Shown here: in pieces, positions 16,018 to 24,127 of the stretch
Numbering within the stretch: the first letter of the stretch is position 1
Layout of the letters: each line of letters starts with the position of its first letter
Origin: an uncultured Ruminococcus sp.
GTDB lineage: Bacteria; Bacillota; Clostridia; Oscillospirales; CAG-382
Assembly (NCBI GenBank): GCA_902772845.1
Contig: CACYCI010000082.1
Span: forward strand, 1-34,717
Reading direction: 5' to 3'
DNA: 34,717 nt
The notes under the pieces: generated by a model
Database searches by the model: none
The model's input: only the letters and a program-made list of their open reading frames with translations
What the model was told of the DNA's origin: nothing
Made by a program: the position numbers and the translations under genes

Positions 16018-16484
16018 AAGAGTATTTTGTCAGCGTGGCCGCATCGGCGGTGATATCCGCCATCTGCACCGCGCTCGCTTCGGGGACGGAGCTCGAAAAA
16101 TACGTAAAATACGTCTGTTCGCTGGTGTGCGCCGCGGCAGTCGCCCTTCCGCTCGTTTCCGCGGCCTTCCGTTCGCAGCCGGCGGAATTGCCGCAGGTGG
16201 AATACCGGGCGCTTTCAGAGCCGGAATACGGAGGATATTTCGAAGCCGCCGCAGTCAACGGCGTAAAAGAATACGTCGCTTCGCTTGTTTTTGAAAAAAC
16301 AGGCATAACCGTGTGCAATATCAGCATAGAAATAAACAGAAACGGCGGCGAGACGGTCGTCGGCGCGCTGACCGTATACGTTACGCCCGAATATTCGGAC
16401 CGGGTCCCGGAAATCAAAGACGCGCTCGAGCGCGAGCTGGGCGGAAAAGTCGGTGTGGAGGTGAGCGGCGGTGCAGACGGATAA
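16014..16484 (+). CDS. spoIIIAF: Stage III sporulation protein AF
   Basis: A 156-residue protein with two N-terminal membrane helices (residues about 5-22 and 32-50, separated by GTELEKYVKYV) and an extracytoplasmic C-terminal domain with a ring-building-like fold in known structures. The ATG at 16014 overlaps the spoIIIAE stop in ATGA. A much longer open frame in the same phase starts upstream inside spoIIIAE and is not used. Its 3' end overlaps spoIIIAG by 14 bases. Confidence 0.88.
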   Translation: MKEYFVSVAASAVISAICTALASGTELEKYVKYVCSLVCAAAVALPLVSAAFRSQPAELPQVEYRALSEPEYGGYFEAAAVNGVKEYVASLVFEKTGITVCNISIEINRNGGETVVGALTVYVTPEYSDRVPEIKDALERELGGKVGVEVSGGADG

Positions 16485-16947
16485 AATCAAAAAGAGCCGT
16501 GCGTTCATAATTGCGGCGGCGTTGCTCGCGGCGGCGCTGTTGCTGCTCACGCGCGCGTCTTCTTCGGATACCGGCCGCGCCGACCCGGGATTCGGGTATT
16601 CTTCCAGCGAAGAATACCGCGAAAAGCTGCAAAGCCAGGTCGCCGAGCTGGCAAAAGGTGTAACAAAAAAGAACTGCTCGGTCGTTATAACGTTCGAGCG
16701 CGGATATGAATACGTGTTCGCCGCAAATCAGCAAAGCGTCCGCAATTCGGCCGAAGGGAGCGACGTCCGCCGTGAATACGTGCTCGCCGGCGGCGATTCG
16801 CCGGTGCTGGTGGAAGAGCGTATGCCCAAAGTGTGCGGCGTGGCTATAGTGTGCCGCGGGATCACGGCGGCGGAGGAATTCAAACTTATAAAGCTTGTGT
16901 CGGCGCTGTTCGATCTGCCGACCAACCGCATAGGCGTAACGGATTGA
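16471..16947 (+). CDS. spoIIIAG: Stage III sporulation protein AG
   Basis: SpoIIIAG forms a large ring of the feeding-tube channel through a ring-building domain. The 158-residue protein has one N-terminal membrane segment (about residues 11-26, rich in Ala and Leu), then a soluble part with CSVVITFERGYEYVFA and the conserved VCGVAIVCRGITAAEEF, followed by a short LVSALFDLPTNRIGV end. The GTG at 16471 is preceded by GGAGG (16457-16461) with a 9-base spacer. It is shorter than Bacillus SpoIIIAG (about 229 residues), mainly in the periplasmic insertion. Confidence 0.92.
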   Translation: MQTDKIKKSRAFIIAAALLAAALLLLTRASSSDTGRADPGFGYSSSEEYREKLQSQVAELAKGVTKKNCSVVITFERGYEYVFAANQQSVRNSAEGSDVRREYVLAGGDSPVLVEERMPKVCGVAIVCRGITAAEEFKLIKLVSALFDLPTNRIGVTD

Positions 16948-16976
16948 ACTGATATAAATTTTGGAGGTCACCGCAT

Positions 16977-17561
16977 ATGAACTTTTCAGGTATCAAGCAA
17001 AAAGTAAAGGAAATCGATTGGAAACGCGTGCTCCTCAGCCGCAATTTCATAATTGTGTGCTGCGTCATGCTGGTTGCGGCGGGGATAGTGGTTTTCAGCG
17101 TTGCGGGCGGCAAGGGCGATACCGTTTCGCAAAGCGGTACCAAGGTGCTCGGCAACGCCGTGCTCGTGGGCAGTGAGGTCTCTGTCGATACCGAACTGGA
17201 AGACGCAGACTCCGGCAGCTTTTTCGCCGTGGCGGTAATCAACCGTCAGCGCACGCGTGACGCCGCCATGCAGACGCTCAAAACAATAGCCGATTCGCCC
17301 GAATCCATGCCGGACGCCAAGGAAAACGCGTTGCGTTCCATAGCCGCGCTGGTAGACGAGATGAACGCGGAAGCCAACATTGAAATGCTCGTGAGATCCA
17401 AGGGATTCGACGATTGCGTGGCGATCGTATCGGACGGCAAATGCTCGGTCATAGTCCGTTCGGAAGGGCTGCTGGAAGACGAAGTCGCGCAGATACTCAC
17501 CATCGCGGTCGAGCAGAGCGGCATTTCCGCTCCCGGGATAACTATTATAGAAAAGAAATAA
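16977..17561 (+). CDS. spoIIIAH: Stage III sporulation protein AH
   Basis: SpoIIIAH is the mother-cell membrane protein that binds forespore SpoIIQ across the intermembrane space; its C-terminal domain resembles the YscJ/FliF ring-building fold. The 194-residue protein has one membrane helix at about residues 23-42 (NFIIVCCVMLVAAGIVVF), an acidic linker, and the conserved INRQRTRDAAMQTLK region followed by VRSKGFDDCVAIVSDGKCSV. GGAGG at 16963-16967 with a 9-base spacer sets the ATG at 16977. It closes the spoIIIA operon and is followed by a terminator. SpoIIQ is not in the window. Confidence 0.95.
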   Translation: MNFSGIKQKVKEIDWKRVLLSRNFIIVCCVMLVAAGIVVFSVAGGKGDTVSQSGTKVLGNAVLVGSEVSVDTELEDADSGSFFAVAVINRQRTRDAAMQTLKTIADSPESMPDAKENALRSIAALVDEMNAEANIEMLVRSKGFDDCVAIVSDGKCSVIVRSEGLLEDEVAQILTIAVEQSGISAPGITIIEKK

Positions 17562-17577
17562 GGGCAATAAAGCAAAG

Positions 17578-17612
17578 CGGGCGTTTCGTAAAAAAGCGAA
17601 ACGCCCGTTATT
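17578..17612 (+). terminator. Terminator of the spoIIIA operon
   Basis: An 11-bp perfect stem (17578-17588 with 17597-17607) around an A-rich loop, followed by TTATTCTGTTTT. It sits between convergent genes; on the minus strand the tail is CTTTGCTTTATT, so it may work weakly both ways. Confidence 0.8.
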
Positions 17613-17647
17613 CTGTTTTATTTGAAACGCACGGCTGACGGACCGCT

Positions 17648-18349
17648 TTACCCTTGCCAGCCGCCGTCGACAGATATCACCGCGCCGGTGATATAGTCCG
17701 CCCGTTCGGAAGCCAAAAACGCCACGGTCTCCGCTACCTGTTCGGGTTTGCCAAGCGATTCCAGCGGGATACATTCCACAAGTTCGCGCACGTCTTCCAC
17801 CGAAAGCGCGGCGTTCATATCGGTGTCGATTATCCCCGGCGCCACGCAGTTCACGCGCACGCCGGAAGGCCCCAGCTCCTTTGCCAGCGCCTTTGTCAGC
17901 CCAATAAGCGCCGCTTTGGAAGCGGAATAGTCGGATTCCGCCGAGCCGCCGTTCACGCCGAACACCGACGAAACGTTTATAACAACGCCGTATTTGTTGT
18001 TTATCATGGCGGGGAGATACGCGCGCGTGCAGTTGAGCGCGCCGAAAAGGTTCACTCCGTAAAGGCGGCGTTCCTCTTCGGGAGTGACGTCCTGGAACAG
18101 CGCTTTCAGCGAAACGCCCGCGTTGTTCACAAGCACGTCGGCGTCTCCCGTAAGCGTTGCGGCGCGCTTTACCGCTTCGGCGTCGGAAATATCGCAGCGT
18201 ATCATTTTTACGCCCGCGTTTTCAAGCTCGCGCGCTTCATATTCGCTTTTTTCGTAAAAGCCAAAGACTTCAAAGCCGTTTTCCAAAAGTTTAAAAGCTG
18301 TTGCTCTGCCAATGCCGCGCGTCGCGCCCGTAACTACCGCTTTCATCAT
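17648..18349 (-). CDS. Short-chain dehydrogenase/reductase (FabG-like)
   Basis: A classical NAD(P)-dependent SDR of 233 residues. It has the cofactor motif TGATRGIGRA (8-17), NNAG in the middle, and the catalytic Ser-Tyr-Lys set in NVSSVFG and DYSASKAA. The end AEDVAFLAS-type and YITGAVISVDGGW tail are typical of 3-oxoacyl-ACP reductase-like SDRs. The substrate cannot be set; no other fatty acid genes are nearby, so I leave the symbol empty. Two consecutive ATGs occur: the first (18349) overlaps the RNase J stop in ATGA, while the second (18346) sits at a better distance, 7 bases from GGAGG. It is co-transcribed with RNase J. Confidence 0.88.
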   Translation of the reverse strand: MMKAVVTGATRGIGRATAFKLLENGFEVFGFYEKSEYEARELENAGVKMIRCDISDAEAVKRAATLTGDADVLVNNAGVSLKALFQDVTPEEERRLYGVNLFGALNCTRAYLPAMINNKYGVVINVSSVFGVNGGSAESDYSASKAALIGLTKALAKELGPSGVRVNCVAPGIIDTDMNAALSVEDVRELVECIPLESLGKPEQVAETVAFLASERADYITGAVISVDGGWQG

Positions 18350-20178
18350 TCGACCTCCGTCAGCACGGGGATTATCACCGGCTTGCGGCGCGTCTTTTGC
18401 GAAATGACCGAAGCCATATCCTCACGCAGGCGCGCTTTGAGCGATTCGGGATCCCTTATGTTTTTGCCCATCGCGCGTTCAAGACTTCTCAGCGCAACGG
18501 ATCTCAGCTCGTCAAAGCTGCCGTCTTCGGAATAAATGAACCCTTTTGCAAAAATCTGCACGTCGCCGTTTACGGTGCCGGCCGCCGTGTCGGCGCATGC
18601 GCTCACCACGAGCACGCCGTCTTCGGCAAGGCGTTTCCTGTCGCGCAGGATGTTCGAGCCCACGTCGCCCACGCCGTTGCCGTCCACCAGCACCTGACCC
18701 GACGTGACGTCGCCGGTCACTTCAAAGGTGTGCTTGCCCAGCTCTATGACCTTGCCGGTCTCGGGGATTATTATATCGTCCGGCGTCATGCCCATGGAAA
18801 GCGCAAGTTCGGCGTGCCGTTTCAGATGCCGGTATTCGCCGTGGACCGGCATAAAGCATTCCGGCTTTGTCAGCGCGTGTATCATTTTCAGCTCTTCGGC
18901 GCTGGCGTGGCCCGAAACGTGCACCGCCGTAACAGAATCGTTCACCACCTCGGCGCCTCGCTTGAGCAGGCCGTTTATAATATTTATCACCATTTTTTCG
19001 TTGCCCGGTATGGGCGAAGACGAAAGAATAACAAGGTCGTCCTTGCCCACGGATATCTGCCCGTGCTCGCCTGACGCCATGCGGTAGAGCGCAGACATCG
19101 GCTCGCCCTGGCTGCCGGTGGTTATCAGTGTGGTCCTGTGCGGATCCAAATATTTAAGGTCGCTCTGTTCGGCGAGTATCCCGTCCGGGATATGCATGTA
19201 GCCCAGCCGTATGGCGGCGTTGACTATGTTCACCATGGAACGGCCGGCGAGGAATACTCTCCTGCCGTATTTGGCGGACATATTTATAATTTGCTGTACG
19301 CGGTGGATATTGGAAGCGAACGTAGCGGCGATTATGCGGCGGTCCTTCAGCGCGAAATACGGCTCCAGCGAGCTGTAAAGCCGCGTTTCCGAAGGCGTGA
19401 AGCCCGGACGTTCCGCGTTGGTGGAATCGCACATCAAAAGCCGCACTCCCTTGGAGCCGAGCAGCGCGAACCGCTGCAGATCTATGGTCTCGCCCATTAC
19501 GGGCGTATGATCTATCTTAAAATCGCCGGTGTGGATTATCCTCCCCGCGGGCGTCTCTATGCAGAGCGCGACCGCTTCGGGGATGGAATGAGTCACCGAA
19601 ATGAATTCCACCGTAAACACGCCGAACTTCATGGTTTCGCCCGGTTTTATCTCAGTCAGGTCGGCGTATTCCAAAAGCCCGTGCTCTTCCAGCTTGCCTT
19701 CAAGTATCCCAAGCGTCATCCGCGTGCCGTAAACGGGAACTGCCAGCCGTTTTAAGAAATACGGTACCGCGCCGATATGGTCTTCGTGCCCGTGAGTGAG
19801 TATGAGCGCGCGTATCTTGTCGCTGTTTTCTTCAAGATAAGTGATGTCGGGTATGACCAGATCTACTCCGAACATACCGCCTTCGGGGAAAGAAAGCCCG
19901 CAATCCACTACTATGATGTCGTTTTCGAATTCAAAGACCGTCATGTTCCTGCCGATACCGTCCGTCCCGCCGAGCGGGATTATTTTAACGGTCAGCCGGT
20001 CCTTTTTGGGGCGGCGGCTTTTTTGCATTTTTTCGGCGGGCTCTGCGGACGTTTTGGCTGACGTCTGTTTCTTTTTACTTTCTTTGGCGGGCTTTTCTTT
20101 TTTCTTGCCCTTGCTCTGCAAAAAGAGCTCGGTCTCGTCTTTTATCTGTTCTATGGTTTTATTCTTTATTCTTGCCAT
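18346..20178 (-). CDS. rnj: Ribonuclease J
   Basis: RNase J is a metallo-beta-lactamase/beta-CASP nuclease with endonuclease and 5'-3' exonuclease activity, central to mRNA decay and rRNA maturation. The 610-residue protein has the zinc motif HGHEDHIG (129-136), HTGDFKIDHTPV, DSTNAERPGFTPSE, then SGHASAEEL and MPVHGEYRHLKRHAELA. The first 62 or so residues are a Lys/Glu-rich, low-complexity extension (GKKKEKPAKESKKK) absent from Bacillus RNase J1, where the core starts near the N-terminus. GAGG with a 6-base spacer supports the ATG at 20178. It leads a two-gene unit with the SDR. Confidence 0.94.
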   Translation of the reverse strand: MARIKNKTIEQIKDETELFLQSKGKKKEKPAKESKKKQTSAKTSAEPAEKMQKSRRPKKDRLTVKIIPLGGTDGIGRNMTVFEFENDIIVVDCGLSFPEGGMFGVDLVIPDITYLEENSDKIRALILTHGHEDHIGAVPYFLKRLAVPVYGTRMTLGILEGKLEEHGLLEYADLTEIKPGETMKFGVFTVEFISVTHSIPEAVALCIETPAGRIIHTGDFKIDHTPVMGETIDLQRFALLGSKGVRLLMCDSTNAERPGFTPSETRLYSSLEPYFALKDRRIIAATFASNIHRVQQIINMSAKYGRRVFLAGRSMVNIVNAAIRLGYMHIPDGILAEQSDLKYLDPHRTTLITTGSQGEPMSALYRMASGEHGQISVGKDDLVILSSSPIPGNEKMVINIINGLLKRGAEVVNDSVTAVHVSGHASAEELKMIHALTKPECFMPVHGEYRHLKRHAELALSMGMTPDDIIIPETGKVIELGKHTFEVTGDVTSGQVLVDGNGVGDVGSNILRDRKRLAEDGVLVVSACADTAAGTVNGDVQIFAKGFIYSEDGSFDELRSVALRSLERAMGKNIRDPESLKARLREDMASVISQKTRRKPVIIPVLTEVE

Positions 20179-20209
20179 GTGTTACCTCGCGTTTGTTATT
20201 CTCTTTTTG

Positions 20210-20238
20210 ATTATGCACTTTTTTATGCGTTGTGTCAA
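20210..20238 (-). promoter_or_regulatory. Promoter of RNase J-SDR unit
   Basis: On the minus strand a perfect TTGACA (20238-20233), 17 bases, CATAAT (20215-20210). A short inverted repeat TGCGT/ACGCA flanks the -35 region, too small to call an operator. Confidence 0.85.
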
Positions 20239-20354
20239 TAGACGCAATATGTCATATATTGTACTGTGGGAGCCAAAATGCACGAAAACCCCCGTTTTCC
20301 GGCGTTTATGCAAAAAAGTGCGTTCCCGGAATCATTCTTTTCACAAATTTATTA

Positions 20355-20383
20355 TTGACTATTCATGTCGAATATGATATTCT
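20355..20383 (+). promoter_or_regulatory. Promoter of murA
   Basis: TTGACT (20355-20360), 17 bases, TATTCT (20378-20383), 30 bases before the murA start. The divergent RNase J promoter lies about 120 bases away; the sequence between holds only a small 6-bp hairpin (20284-20299) and no gene. Confidence 0.8.
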
Positions 20384-20412
20384 ATATACGATATAAAGAA
20401 AGGATACGGTCC

Positions 20413-21699
20413 ATGGAACGTTTTATCATAAACGGCGGCAAAAAGCTCGGCGGTAAGATCCGGGTCAGCGGCGCCAAGAACGCCGCGCTGCCGATTTTGT
20501 TCGCCACCATCCTCGCCGAGGATGTCTGTATTATAGAAAATCTGCCCGAAATAAGCGATGTTACCGATTCGCTCGAAATACTCCGGGCAATGGGTGCGTC
20601 GGTCACCATGCTCGACCGCACCACGGTAAAAATAGACACTACTCATATAGTATGCGGCACCGCCCCGTACGAGCTTTCCTCCGCCATGCGCGGCTCGTAT
20701 TACGTGCTCGGCGCCGAACTTTCGCGTTTCGGCAGATCCAGGTCCGCCATTCCCGGCGGCTGTGATTTCGGCGTCCGCCCGATCGACCAGCATATAAAGG
20801 GCTTCAAGGCGCTTGGCGCCGACGTCGTAACGGATCACGGCTACGTCGTCTGCGACTGCCACGGCAGACCTGCCGGAGCCGCCGTTTATCTCGATATGGA
20901 ATCCGTTGGCGCCACCATAAATATAATGCTCGCCGCCTGCAAAGCCGAAGGACAGACAGTCATAGACAATTCCGCGCGTGAACCGCACATAGTCGACCTG
21001 GCAAACTTTTTGAACGCCTGCGGCGCAGATATTTCCGGCGCCGGCACCAGCGTAATAAAGGTCAACGGCGTAAAACGGCTCCACGGAGTAACGTATGCCA
21101 TTATCCCGGATATGATCGAAGCCGGCACTTATATGATAGCCGCGGCGGCCACAAAGAGCCACGTGGAGATCACCAACGTCATCCCCAAGCATCTTGAATC
21201 TGTTACCGCCAAGCTTTTGGAAATGGGCGTGGACGTGGTGGAAAACGACGAATCCGTCGTGGTCGACGGCGATTGCGAGCTTACTCCCGCACGCGTAAAA
21301 ACGTTGCCGTACCCCGGATTCCCCACGGATATGAACCCGCAGATCTGCTCGCTGATGTGCTTCGCTCACGGGACCAGTATTATAAACGAGGGCGTTTTCG
21401 ATAACCGTTTCCGTTATACCGGCGAGCTCGCCAAAATGGGAGCTTCCATTAAAGTAGACGGCAAAATGGCGGTAATAGAAGGCAACGGAAAACTCAAAGG
21501 CGCGTGTGTGCGCGCGGTCGACCTCCGCGCCGGGGCTGCAATGGTAATTGCCGGGCTGGCTGCCGAAGGCACCACGTATATAGAAGAGATCCGTCACATA
21601 GAGCGCGGTTACGAAGACCTTGTCGGCAAGCTTGCACGCGCCGGGGCGGATATCCGCCGCGAGACCGTGCTCGACGACGCCGTGCTCAAAGCGAACTGA
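20413..21699 (+). CDS. murA: UDP-N-acetylglucosamine 1-carboxyvinyltransferase
   Basis: MurA transfers enolpyruvate from PEP to UDP-GlcNAc, the first committed step of peptidoglycan synthesis and the target of fosfomycin. The 428-residue protein has KNAALPILFA (Lys22/Asn23) and the active-site cysteine in GGCDFGVRP (Cys117), so it should be fosfomycin-sensitive in the usual way. Later blocks GFPTDMNPQ and FDNRFRYTGELAKMGA also match the family. The ATG at 20413 follows AAAGGA at a suitable distance; an in-frame ATG upstream at 20365 lies within the predicted promoter and is unlikely. Bacillota often carry two copies; which one this is cannot be told. Confidence 0.95.
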   Translation: MERFIINGGKKLGGKIRVSGAKNAALPILFATILAEDVCIIENLPEISDVTDSLEILRAMGASVTMLDRTTVKIDTTHIVCGTAPYELSSAMRGSYYVLGAELSRFGRSRSAIPGGCDFGVRPIDQHIKGFKALGADVVTDHGYVVCDCHGRPAGAAVYLDMESVGATINIMLAACKAEGQTVIDNSAREPHIVDLANFLNACGADISGAGTSVIKVNGVKRLHGVTYAIIPDMIEAGTYMIAAAATKSHVEITNVIPKHLESVTAKLLEMGVDVVENDESVVVDGDCELTPARVKTLPYPGFPTDMNPQICSLMCFAHGTSIINEGVFDNRFRYTGELAKMGASIKVDGKMAVIEGNGKLKGACVRAVDLRAGAAMVIAGLAAEGTTYIEEIRHIERGYEDLVGKLARAGADIRRETVLDDAVLKAN

Positions 21700-21701
21700 A
21701 T

Positions 21702-22415
21702 TCAGTCTGCGCGGTCGATACGCATCGGCTTAAAACCGATAAGATCGGCAGATACGCAATAAAGTCTTGCATTCCCCGCGCGGGAGGCGAGACTTTCTGT
21801 TTTTATGTTGTGTAAATGCCCGTAATAGCAGCGCCGCACGCCGTATTCGTCCAGCACGTCGGCTATGGGGCCGCACACCAGTCCGCCGTAGGCGGGAGGA
21901 TAGTGCAGGAACACCAGGATCTCCGCTTCCGGATACAGCTTTTTGAGCGCCGCGCCGCTTTCGAGCGAAAGGCGTAACCTTCCTGCTTCGCGCAGGATGA
22001 TCTGCGTATCGGCGGCGGAAGGATTTTCCGCAAGGGTCCATCCGCGGGTGCCGCAAATAATGAACCCCTGCTCGTAATAAGCGTTATTGTGCAGAAAGTT
22101 CACCGTGTCAAGTCCGTTTTCCGCGGTGAACGCCGTTAGCTTGCGCATGGTCTGCCACCAGTAATCGTGGTTGCCCTTGCCTATTATTTTTTTGCCGTTC
22201 AGCGCGTGGACAAAGCGCAGATCTTCGTAACTGCTGCCGAAATCCATGCCCCACGAAAGGTCGCCCGGTATGACTACGGTATCTTCGGGCGCGACGGTGT
22301 TTTGCCAGTTATTCAATATTTTTTCGGTGTGATTTTCCCATCTTGCGCCGAAAACGTCCATCGGTTTGCCGGCGGCGTGGGAAAGATGCAGATCGGCAAG
22401 TACGAAAAGTGCCAA
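21702..22415 (-). CDS. Metallophosphoesterase, COG1768-like
   Basis: A 237-residue calcineurin-fold phosphoesterase with DLHLS (8-12), GDLSWG, GKGNHDYWW, LHYPP and YGHLH motifs in order. The GDLSWGMDF and NHDYWW variants are typical of a clostridial predicted phosphohydrolase group of unknown substrate. The start appears to be TTG at 22415, with GGAGAGAG about 10 bases upstream; no ATG fits the conserved N-terminus. It converges on murA with stops two bases apart and no terminator is visible between them. It is divergent from the DUF1540 gene. Confidence 0.85.
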   Translation of the reverse strand: MALFVLADLHLSHAAGKPMDVFGARWENHTEKILNNWQNTVAPEDTVVIPGDLSWGMDFGSSYEDLRFVHALNGKKIIGKGNHDYWWQTMRKLTAFTAENGLDTVNFLHNNAYYEQGFIICGTRGWTLAENPSAADTQIILREAGRLRLSLESGAALKKLYPEAEILVFLHYPPAYGGLVCGPIADVLDEYGVRRCYYGHLHNIKTESLASRAGNARLYCVSADLIGFKPMRIDRAD

Positions 22416-22433
22416 AAAACCACTCTCTCCAAT

Positions 22434-22463
22434 GAATTCACCCGCCCGAAAATACGCATAATA
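22434..22463 (+). promoter_or_regulatory. Candidate forespore (sigma-G/sigma-F) promoter for the DUF1540 gene
   Basis: GAATT (22434-22438), exactly 18 bases, then CATAATA (22457-22463). This is a 4/5 match to the GnATR -35 and a full match to the CATnnTA -10 recognised by forespore sigma factors in Bacillus. No vegetative hexamer pair is visible here. Confidence 0.5.
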
Positions 22464-22483
22464 GCGTTAAGGGAGGGGATAAA

Positions 22484-22666
22484 ATGAAAAACGAAAACGA
22501 AAGCAGACGCAACAAAGGCGTTTCGTGCAGTGTCGCCGAATGCGCCTACCACTGCGGCGAAAACGCCTGCGCCGCGCGCACGGTCACCGTGGGGCCGGTA
22601 ACAGCCAGGTGCTGCGCCGAAACGGTGTGCGCAACGTTCAAGCCCAAAGAGGGCGGGGTCAGATAA
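22484..22666 (+). CDS. DUF1540 domain-containing small cysteine-rich protein
   Basis: A 60-residue protein matching the DUF1540 layout: CSVAECAYHCGENACAA, then TVTVGPVTARCC and ETVCATFKP. It has seven cysteines spaced as in a small metal-binding or disulfide knot; the family's function is not known. A strong GGGAGGGG lies 5 bases before the ATG at 22484. The last 8 bases overlap the 3' end of thrC on the opposite strand. The upstream element looks like a forespore promoter, so expression in the developing spore is a reasonable inference. Confidence 0.88.
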   Translation: MKNENESRRNKGVSCSVAECAYHCGENACAARTVTVGPVTARCCAETVCATFKPKEGGVR

Positions 22667-24107
22667 AGCTTTTCACCGCGGAAGCGATATCCGCACCGCT
22701 CACGGTCCGGGTAAAGCGGTCAGGCATACCGCGTATGGCGGATATCGGCGCGGGGATCTCTTTTCCGGTGAATTCGGCGAGCGCGTCCGCCGCGGCGAAA
22801 CCGTCGCCGGAGCGTATTCCCAGCGCGGAGCATACCGCGGGCGCGAACTTGAACGGCGAAGCCGTTGAAACGACCAGCATGGGACGGGCGTCGCCCGTCT
22901 CTTTTTTATATTCTTCCGCGGCGTGCAGACCGGCCGCGGTGTGTGTGTCTATAAGGTAAGCGTTCTTGCGCCAGCTTTCTGCTATGGCGGCGGACACCTG
23001 CTTTTCGTCGGCGTAATACGCGGCGAAATCACGGCGCAGTATATCGAGCGTGGAACGGTCCACGCTGAATGCGCCTTCTTCTTTTAGTTCACGCATATAA
23101 AGCGCGGTCTTTTCGGGCCCGCATACGAGCCAGAGCAGCCGTTCGAGATTTGAAGAAATGAGTATGTCCATGCTGGGCGAAGACGTCAGGTAGAATTTGC
23201 GGCGCCTGTCGTAAACGCCGGTGTTGAAGAAATCGGTCAGCACGTTGTTGCGGTTGGAAGCGCAGATCAGCTTTCCTATGGGCGCGCCGGAACGTTTTGC
23301 CATATAGGCTGCAAGGATGTTCCCGAAATTCCCGGTGGGGACCGTGACGCAGCATTCTTCGCCTATATCGAGCGACGCCGACACGTAATACGCGACCTGC
23401 GGCACCAGACGACCGAAATTTATGGAATTTGCGGAAGAAAAGAAGCATCCGCGCTCTCTGAGATATTCGCGCATCGCAGCGTCGCACAGTACCGATTTTA
23501 CCGCGCTCTGGCAATCGTCAAAATTTCCTTCCACGCCGAACACCGCCACGTTGCCGCCGCGCTGCGTGCACATCTGTTTTTTTTGTATTTCCGAAACGCC
23601 GCCGGCGGGGAAAAATACCGCTATGCGCGTGCCTTCCACGTCCGCAAACCCTTCGAGCGCGGCTTTGCCGGTATCGCCCGAGGTGGCGACGAGTATCACC
23701 GCGTCGCCGGATGCGCCGGAACGTTTGACCGAAAGTGCGAGCAGACGCGGCATAAGCTGAAGCGCCATGTCTTTGAAAGCGCAGGTCGGGCCGTGATAAA
23801 GTTCCAGAAAATACTTGCCGCCGGCGCTCACCACGGGAGCCGCTCCGCCGGGGAACGATGAATCGCAGTATGCCGCGCGGCAGCTTTTTTCTATATCCGC
23901 CCTGTCAAGGTCGGTCAGATACGCGCCGATAACGCGCGCGGCGCGGTCCGCGTACGAAAGCGGCATCATGCCGATAAGTTCGTATTTGTTGAACTTGGGT
24001 ATCTCGGTAGGGAAGAAAAGCCCGCCGTCGGGCGCGATCCCCGCCTTGATCACTTCGCTCGGATTGTATTCTTTGCGCGTTACGTCACGCGTGGAAACGA
24101 ATTTCAT
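22659..24107 (-). CDS. thrC: Threonine synthase
   Basis: ThrC converts O-phosphohomoserine to threonine using PLP. The 482-residue protein begins MKFVSTRD and has GIAPDGGLFFP (23-33), the PLP-binding lysine in TCAFKDMALQ (Lys112), VATSGDTGKAALEG for phosphate binding, and VPTGNFGNILAAYMAK. The length fits the long class I/fungal-like form. I prefer the ATG at 24107 because it gives the family N-terminus; a TTG at 24131 overlapping the yraN stop would add eight residues. No strong ribosome binding site is seen for either. It is the last gene of the rlmB operon; no other threonine pathway genes and no T-box were seen. Confidence 0.93.
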   Translation of the reverse strand: MKFVSTRDVTRKEYNPSEVIKAGIAPDGGLFFPTEIPKFNKYELIGMMPLSYADRAARVIGAYLTDLDRADIEKSCRAAYCDSSFPGGAAPVVSAGGKYFLELYHGPTCAFKDMALQLMPRLLALSVKRSGASGDAVILVATSGDTGKAALEGFADVEGTRIAVFFPAGGVSEIQKKQMCTQRGGNVAVFGVEGNFDDCQSAVKSVLCDAAMREYLRERGCFFSSANSINFGRLVPQVAYYVSASLDIGEECCVTVPTGNFGNILAAYMAKRSGAPIGKLICASNRNNVLTDFFNTGVYDRRRKFYLTSSPSMDILISSNLERLLWLVCGPEKTALYMRELKEEGAFSVDRSTLDILRRDFAAYYADEKQVSAAIAESWRKNAYLIDTHTAAGLHAAEEYKKETGDARPMLVVSTASPFKFAPAVCSALGIRSGDGFAAADALAEFTGKEIPAPISAIRGMPDRFTRTVSGADIASAVKSFI

Positions 24108-24127
24108 AAATAGATCAACGCTCGCTT

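Noticed and set aside
20284..20299. GAAAAC/GTTTTC hairpin in the RNase J-murA gap as a small RNA or terminator
   Set aside because: A 6-bp AT-rich stem with no T tail and no linked promoter; expected by chance.
21724..21740. Hairpin ATCGG/CCGAT near the murA-phosphoesterase junction as a terminator
   Set aside because: Only 5 bp of stem and no T run on either strand.
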